64,000 nucleotides of DNA, from contig JAIXMP010000061.1 in assembly GCA_025677815.1 (NCBI GenBank), forward strand, positions 62,001 through 126,000. Reading direction: 5' to 3'. Source of the DNA: Phascolomyces articulosus (taxonomy: Eukaryota; Mucoromycota; Mucoromycetes; Mucorales; Lichtheimiaceae). Shown piece after piece: positions 60,248 to 64,000 of the stretch; within the stretch, counting starts at the first letter, position 1, and each line of letters opens with the position of its first letter. Under the pieces are notes generated by a model. It was not told the origin of the DNA, ran no database searches, and saw only the letters and a list, made by a program, of their open reading frames with translations. The position numbers and the translations under genes were made by a program.

Positions 60248-63200
60248 CATATCCATCCCTTAATGCTATTCAAGAAGGAGAACGAGTGGAGCCAGAAGGA
60301 GAACTGATCGATTTATCGGAAGGACAAGATGCTAGTTCCTCGTTGCTAGCCCAAACATTAGAGGCAGATAGTAGTTACTTTGATTCATTATTGTCAATAA
60401 AAGAAACTGATTTACCACTGTATTTAATGTCGTGTAACGGTCGTGATGTAAAAGTATTGATTGATTCTGGCGCTTCGGGTAGCTATGTATCGACAAAAGT
60501 TGCTATGGGTCTGCCAACTATATTCGTACAAGGTCGTGATGTTGAAACTGCTGGTGGTCATCTTTTATCCATCAACAAGCAAGCTACATTGGCACTGGAG
60601 GCACAAGGTTATAAACATAAGGCTTCAGCATATGTTCTTGATACAAAGTTTGACCTAATCCTTGGTCGTGATTGGCTCAAAACTGTTCAACCTACACCTG
60701 ATTGGGAGCTCGATACATGGAAGATCCATAAAAATAATCAAGAATATATTCTTCGTCCTTATCACAAGCGCTCTATTCCTGAATTGTCGTACCTTCTATC
60801 TCATCGCCAAGTTCAACGGATCGATCGTAAAAAGAATATGGGTGAAATATTCTTGTGTTATGTGAAACCAGAGGCTGTTGTGTCCAAGGAGTTACCAAAC
60901 AAGGAAGTGGAATCGCTAGTAGCTGAATACAAAGATGTGTTCCAAGATCAGTTACCAGGATTGCCTCCAGTACGAGAAGTTGAACATGCTATTGAAACTG
61001 GTAATGCTGATCCAATCTCCAGACCACCTTTTAAAATGAGCCCTTTGGAGTTGGATGAACTTCGTCGTCAATTAAAGGAGCTTCTTGATTTGGGTCTCAT
61101 TCGTCCAAGTAAATCAGATTGGGGTGCACCAGTTTTATTCGTTCGGAAGGCGGATGGCAGTATGCGAATGTGTGTGGATTATCGTGCTATTAACCGATTG
61201 ACTAAACGTCAGTCTACTCCACTTCCAAGAATCGATGAATGCCTCGAAAAGTTGTCAGGTGCGCGCTTTTTCAGTTCGATCGATTTACGTAGTGGTTATC
61301 ATCAAGTCCGTATTACTGAGGAAGATATACCAAAAACTGCTTTCAATACTCGGTATGGATCGTTTGAATTTTTGGTATTACCGTTTGGTCTCACGAATGC
61401 ACCACCAACTTTCCAACGCCTTATGAATTCGGTTCTGGGGGATCTTTTGGACAAGTCAGCTATGTGCTATCTGGATGACATTTTAATTTTCAGCAAAACC
61501 AAAGAAGAGCATGAGCAGCACGTTCGACAAGTACTGGATAAACTACGTGAGGTCAAACTTATTGCCAATTTAAAGAAGTGCGACTTGTTCAAGACCGAGT
61601 TGGAGTTTGTTGGGTTTCGGGTTTCTGCTGAGGGTATTTTGCCATCAAAAGCAAAAATTAAAGCTATCCAAGAATGGCCACAACCGACTAATGTTCAAGA
61701 GGTTCGTCAATTTGTTGGTCTGGCATCACATTACCGTCGTTTTATTCAAGGATTTGCTTCCATTGCTGCACCTTTGACTGAATTGACAAAAGGTACGGGG
61801 GCGAAGAAAAGACCAATTGTTTGGAGTGATGTGTGTGAGAAAGCTTTCTTAGAAATCAAAGACCGCATGACTGCTGCCCCACTTTTGTTGCCACCCAATC
61901 CCGAATTGCCATACACTATCGAAACAGACGCGTCTGATTTTGGTGCTGGTGGTGTTTTATTACAGCAAGGACCTGATGGTATGATGCATCCTCTTGCCTT
62001 TGAATCAAAAAAGTTTTCAGTCGCGGAGCGTAATTTTCCGGCGCAAGAACGCGAGCTTTTGGCCATTTTGCACTGCCTTCGTCAATGGAGATGTTTCATC
62101 GAAGGGAGAGAGTATATAGTCCTGAGTGACCATCATCCACTCAAATACTTCCGTTCTCAAAAGAAACCGACCCCAAGACTGACCCGTTGGATTGCAGAAA
62201 TTGAATTGTACGATCCAAACATTCAATACAAGCCTGGTAAGGAAAATCACGTACCGGATTTACTTTCAAGACGGGATGGTCCCGAGTGTGTCACGCATGA
62301 ACCTTCACTGGAACCCGATTATCTGTATGCTGTCAAAGCAATCCAAGAAACAGATTGGCCCAAATTCTATGCAAAACCAGAACAACATTGGCCTCCCATG
62401 TACAAGGATATTCTCAAGAAACATAAGGACAAGTTTGTGGTAGAAAATAATGTTGTTTTCCGTTTTGTAAAAACTGTAAATGATGGAGTTAAAAGAGCTG
62501 AATTTGTCCTATTTGCCCGCCGTGCCGATTTGGTTCAAGATTTCCATAAATCATATGGTCATGCTGGTCGCACAACAATCCATCACTTAATGAAGACACG
62601 CTACTGGTGGCCCAATATGCTCTCTGATATTCAAGACTGGTTGACTACTTGCCCACAGTGCCAATTGGCGGCCAATGCTGATCGTAAGGTACACCATGCT
62701 CCTATGAAACCTCTGAATATACCGTCCGCTTTTGCTCGCTGGCATCTCGATTTTATTGGTGAATTACCCACCACCGTCAATAAAAATCGATGGTTACTTG
62801 TTGCTGTTGACTATGCCACCAATTGGACGATCTGTCGTGCTATTTCAGACGCCACTGGTGAAGCTATTGCTGACTTCATCTACACGGAAATTGTTCTCAA
62901 ATTTGGTGCTCCTGCAGAAATTTTAACGGATCGTGGTGCCAACTTCATGTCCGGTGTATTAAACAGCTATTTGGGTCGCATCAAGGTCAATCATACGCTC
63001 ACTAGTGCATTCCATCCCCGTACCAATTCTAAAGTGGAACGAACCAATGGTATACTGAAGCAAATGATACGCAAATATTGTAATGGAAGGATCCATCTTT
63101 GGGACCAATTTGTTGAACCTTCCGTATTTGCCTGCAATGTTCGAAAGCATCGTACTACTGGGTTTAGTCCTTTTTTCCTCGTTTATGGTCAAGAACCTGT

Positions 63201-63711
63201 GTTGCCTGGTGATCATCTCCGACCATTCATGGATATTTCGGAATCCAGTCAAGAAGATTCACTTGCTGTCTCTAGTCGTGCTCAAGAAGTTCATCGTTTG
63301 CGTGAGACTCGAGCGCGGGCTGAACAACGGTTAAAACAAAACGCTCTCAAGGATAAAGCACTCTGGGATGCAGCTTTAAAGCCTCAAAAATTTCTTGTGA
63401 ACGACCATGTTTTGATGCGACATGAAAACAAATTCAGCCTCGAATTTAACTGGAAAGGCCCCTTCAAAATCATTGCCTCAAGACCAAATCGCGACATCTA
63501 CCAACTAGAAGACTTACATGGAAAAATATATGATTCTTGGGTTCATACCGATCGTCTCCGTCCTATTAATAATGATTCCGAAATTACTTCTGATCCTTGG
63601 TTTGACCCCACCGCCGCTCGCGCTGCTGAACGACGTTATATGCATGCTTCCAATCGAATTGCTTTGTTGTCCGAGGACGTACAACATTCTGGGGAGAGGA
63701 TATTGTCGTAA
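60208..63711 (+). CDS. Pol polyprotein: protease, RT, RNase H, integrase
   Basis: The open frame starts upstream (ATG at 60121) but is expected to be expressed as a gag-pol fusion by the -1 shift at 60202-60208; it runs to 63711. Numbering here is from 60121. The protease has DSGAS at about 115. Reverse transcriptase covers about 300-500, with LIRPSKSDWGAPVLFV, MCVDYRAIN, SSIDLRSGYHQ, FNTRYGSFEFLVLPFGLTNAP and the catalytic YLDD at about 450. RNase H follows at about 600-715 (ETDASDFGAGGVL, ERELLAI, LSDHHPLK). Integrase starts with the HHCC zinc domain (HKSYGHAGR...CPQC), then the DDE core (WHLDFIGELP, ILTDRGANFM, KVERTNG) and the C-terminal GPF-type motif (FNWKGPFKII, VHTDRLRPI). All active-site residues are present and no stop interrupts it. 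Confidence 0.95.
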   Translation, partial: RSNASGLKGVPSRSYPSLNAIQEGERVEPEGELIDLSEGQDASSSLLAQTLEADSSYFDSLLSIKETDLPLYLMSCNGRDVKVLIDSGASGSYVSTKVAMGLPTIFVQGRDVETAGGHLLSINKQATLALEAQGYKHKASAYVLDTKFDLILGRDWLKTVQPTPDWELDTWKIHKNNQEYILRPYHKRSIPELSYLLSHRQVQRIDRKKNMGEIFLCYVKPEAVVSKELPNKEVESLVAEYKDVFQDQLPGLPPVREVEHAIETGNADPISRPPFKMSPLELDELRRQLKELLDLGLIRPSKSDWGAPVLFVRKADGSMRMCVDYRAINRLTKRQSTPLPRIDECLEKLSGARFFSSIDLRSGYHQVRITEEDIPKTAFNTRYGSFEFLVLPFGLTNAPPTFQRLMNSVLGDLLDKSAMCYLDDILIFSKTKEEHEQHVRQVLDKLREVKLIANLKKCDLFKTELEFVGFRVSAEGILPSKAKIKAIQEWPQPTNVQEVRQFVGLASHYRRFIQGFASIAAPLTELTKGTGAKKRPIVWSDVCEKAFLEIKDRMTAAPLLLPPNPELPYTIETDASDFGAGGVLLQQGPDGMMHPLAFESKKFSVAERNFPAQERELLAILHCLRQWRCFIEGREYIVLSDHHPLKYFRSQKKPTPRLTRWIAEIELYDPNIQYKPGKENHVPDLLSRRDGPECVTHEPSLEPDYLYAVKAIQETDWPKFYAKPEQHWPPMYKDILKKHKDKFVVENNVVFRFVKTVNDGVKRAEFVLFARRADLVQDFHKSYGHAGRTTIHHLMKTRYWWPNMLSDIQDWLTTCPQCQLAANADRKVHHAPMKPLNIPSAFARWHLDFIGELPTTVNKNRWLLVAVDYATNWTICRAISDATGEAIADFIYTEIVLKFGAPAEILTDRGANFMSGVLNSYLGRIKVNHTLTSAFHPRTNSKVERTNGILKQMIRKYCNGRIHLWDQFVEPSVFACNVRKHRTTGFSPFFLVYGQEPVLPGDHLRPFMDISESSQEDSLAVSSRAQEVHRLRETRARAEQRLKQNALKDKALWDAALKPQKFLVNDHVLMRHENKFSLEFNWKGPFKIIASRPNRDIYQLEDLHGKIYDSWVHTDRLRPINNDSEITSDPWFDPTAARAAERRYMHASNRIALLSEDVQHSGERILS
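63691..63703 (+). other. Polypurine tract
   Basis: GGGGAGAGGA followed by TAT sits directly before the 3' LTR, overlapping the last pol codons. It is the plus-strand primer of reverse transcription. Confidence 0.75.
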
Positions 63712-64000
63712 CTAAAAATAAGGGTTACTACCATTTCCTTTTTTAATTTATTTTTGTAACACCTTATCGCTGCTATCGTATTTGCATTTTATTATGCCAC
63801 GTATTTATCATCCATCATCTTATTAATTATTCGAACACGTATTCAATTGACAGTCATGAACACGTATCGCATCCTCCATTATTCCACGTATACATATTAT
63901 TGTCATTAGTTTTATTATATAATTTATTATTATCACAAGTAGTTAGAAAACATATAAATACCCCTGACCATTAAAACAATAAACGACATCTTTCACGTTA
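63704..64000 (+). repeat. 3' LTR, truncated by window end
   Basis: 297 bp that match the 5' LTR (58741-59037) without any difference or gap seen by eye. The remaining 77 bp lie outside the window. Confidence 0.93.

Larger units (their letters stand above)
58741..64000 (+). mobile_element. Ty3/gypsy LTR retrotransposon, right end cut by window
   Basis: Complete internal region between two LTRs: 5' LTR, primer-binding site, gag, pol (protease, RT, RNase H, integrase), polypurine tract and the first 297 bp of the 3' LTR. The order PR-RT-RH-IN is the Ty3/gypsy order. All catalytic motifs are intact and the comparable LTR parts look identical, so the copy is young. The full element should end near 64077. 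No chromodomain is seen at the integrase C terminus. The 4-6 bases before the 5' LTR (GGGCTAA) should be repeated just after the missing right end. Confidence 0.95.

Noticed and set aside
1..64000. tRNA genes, 5S rRNA or CRISPR-like arrays
   Set aside because: Scanned by eye for T-arm/5S words and spaced direct repeats; none found, although a covariance-model scan could still detect a divergent tRNA.

Overview
The window is a 64 kb piece of an AT-rich fungal nuclear chromosome. Genes are broken by many short GT-AG introns (mostly about 55-140 nt), and the intergenic DNA is rich in A/T runs and microsatellites. The gene content is fungal: a CMT1-type (CAP59-family) mannosyltransferase, a secreted large-subunit catalase, a Yap-like bZIP factor with a DUF3425 tail, a Rom2-type Rho GEF and a Gyp2/Mdr1-type TBC GAP. 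A Mucoromycota-like (Mucorales) genome fits best, but that is inference from content and style; no single marker settles it.

Layout. 1-7.2 kb: no intact gene, but a fragment of the 18S rRNA 3' end (about 2.89 kb) and a decayed reading frame (3.6-4.7 kb, minus). 7.2-10 kb: ketopantoate reductase (+) and a CMT1-like mannosyltransferase (-), convergent and only 34 bp apart. 12.1-12.8 kb: a small mitochondrial rhodanese (-). 15.36-15.52 kb: a TA-flanked MITE. 16.3-19.4 kb: secreted catalase (+). 20.3-21.5 kb: F-box/LRR-like remnant. 22.0-23.9 kb: bZIP factor (-). 26.5-27.9 kb: second F-box-like remnant. 28.0-29.5 kb: 2-oxoglutarate/Fe(II) oxygenase (-). 30.3-35.0 kb: Rho GEF (-, 12 exons). 35.3-36.4 kb: decayed duplicate of the 3' end of the TBC gene. 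38.5-40.7 kb: third F-box remnant. 41.0-46.3 kb: TBC GAP (-, 15 exons). 49.6-50.1 kb: small secreted protein (-). 52.6-54.4 kb: two tandem hotdog thioesterases (+). 55.3-58.5 kb: a Tnp2-type CACTA transposase gene (-) with one frameshift. 58.7-64.0 kb: a Ty3/gypsy LTR retrotransposon (+) that runs off the right edge inside its 3' LTR.

The host genes are not an operon or an obvious cluster. They are mostly housekeeping and signalling genes: CoA/pantothenate synthesis, glycosylation, sulfur transfer, oxidative defence, cell-wall Rho1 signalling and Rab traffic. The Rho GEF and the TBC GAP both regulate small GTPases but are probably neighbours by chance.

The most striking signal is at the gag-pol junction of the retrotransposon. 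An in-phase GGGAAAA slippery heptamer is followed 5 nt later by a two-part stem-loop that contains the gag stop codon, which is the textbook layout for programmed -1 frameshifting. All catalytic motifs are present and the LTRs are identical by eye over the 297 bp that can be compared, so this copy looks very young and possibly active. Exon coordinates were derived by hand from splice consensus, phase and family homology; most are phase-checked, but single-base errors are possible.
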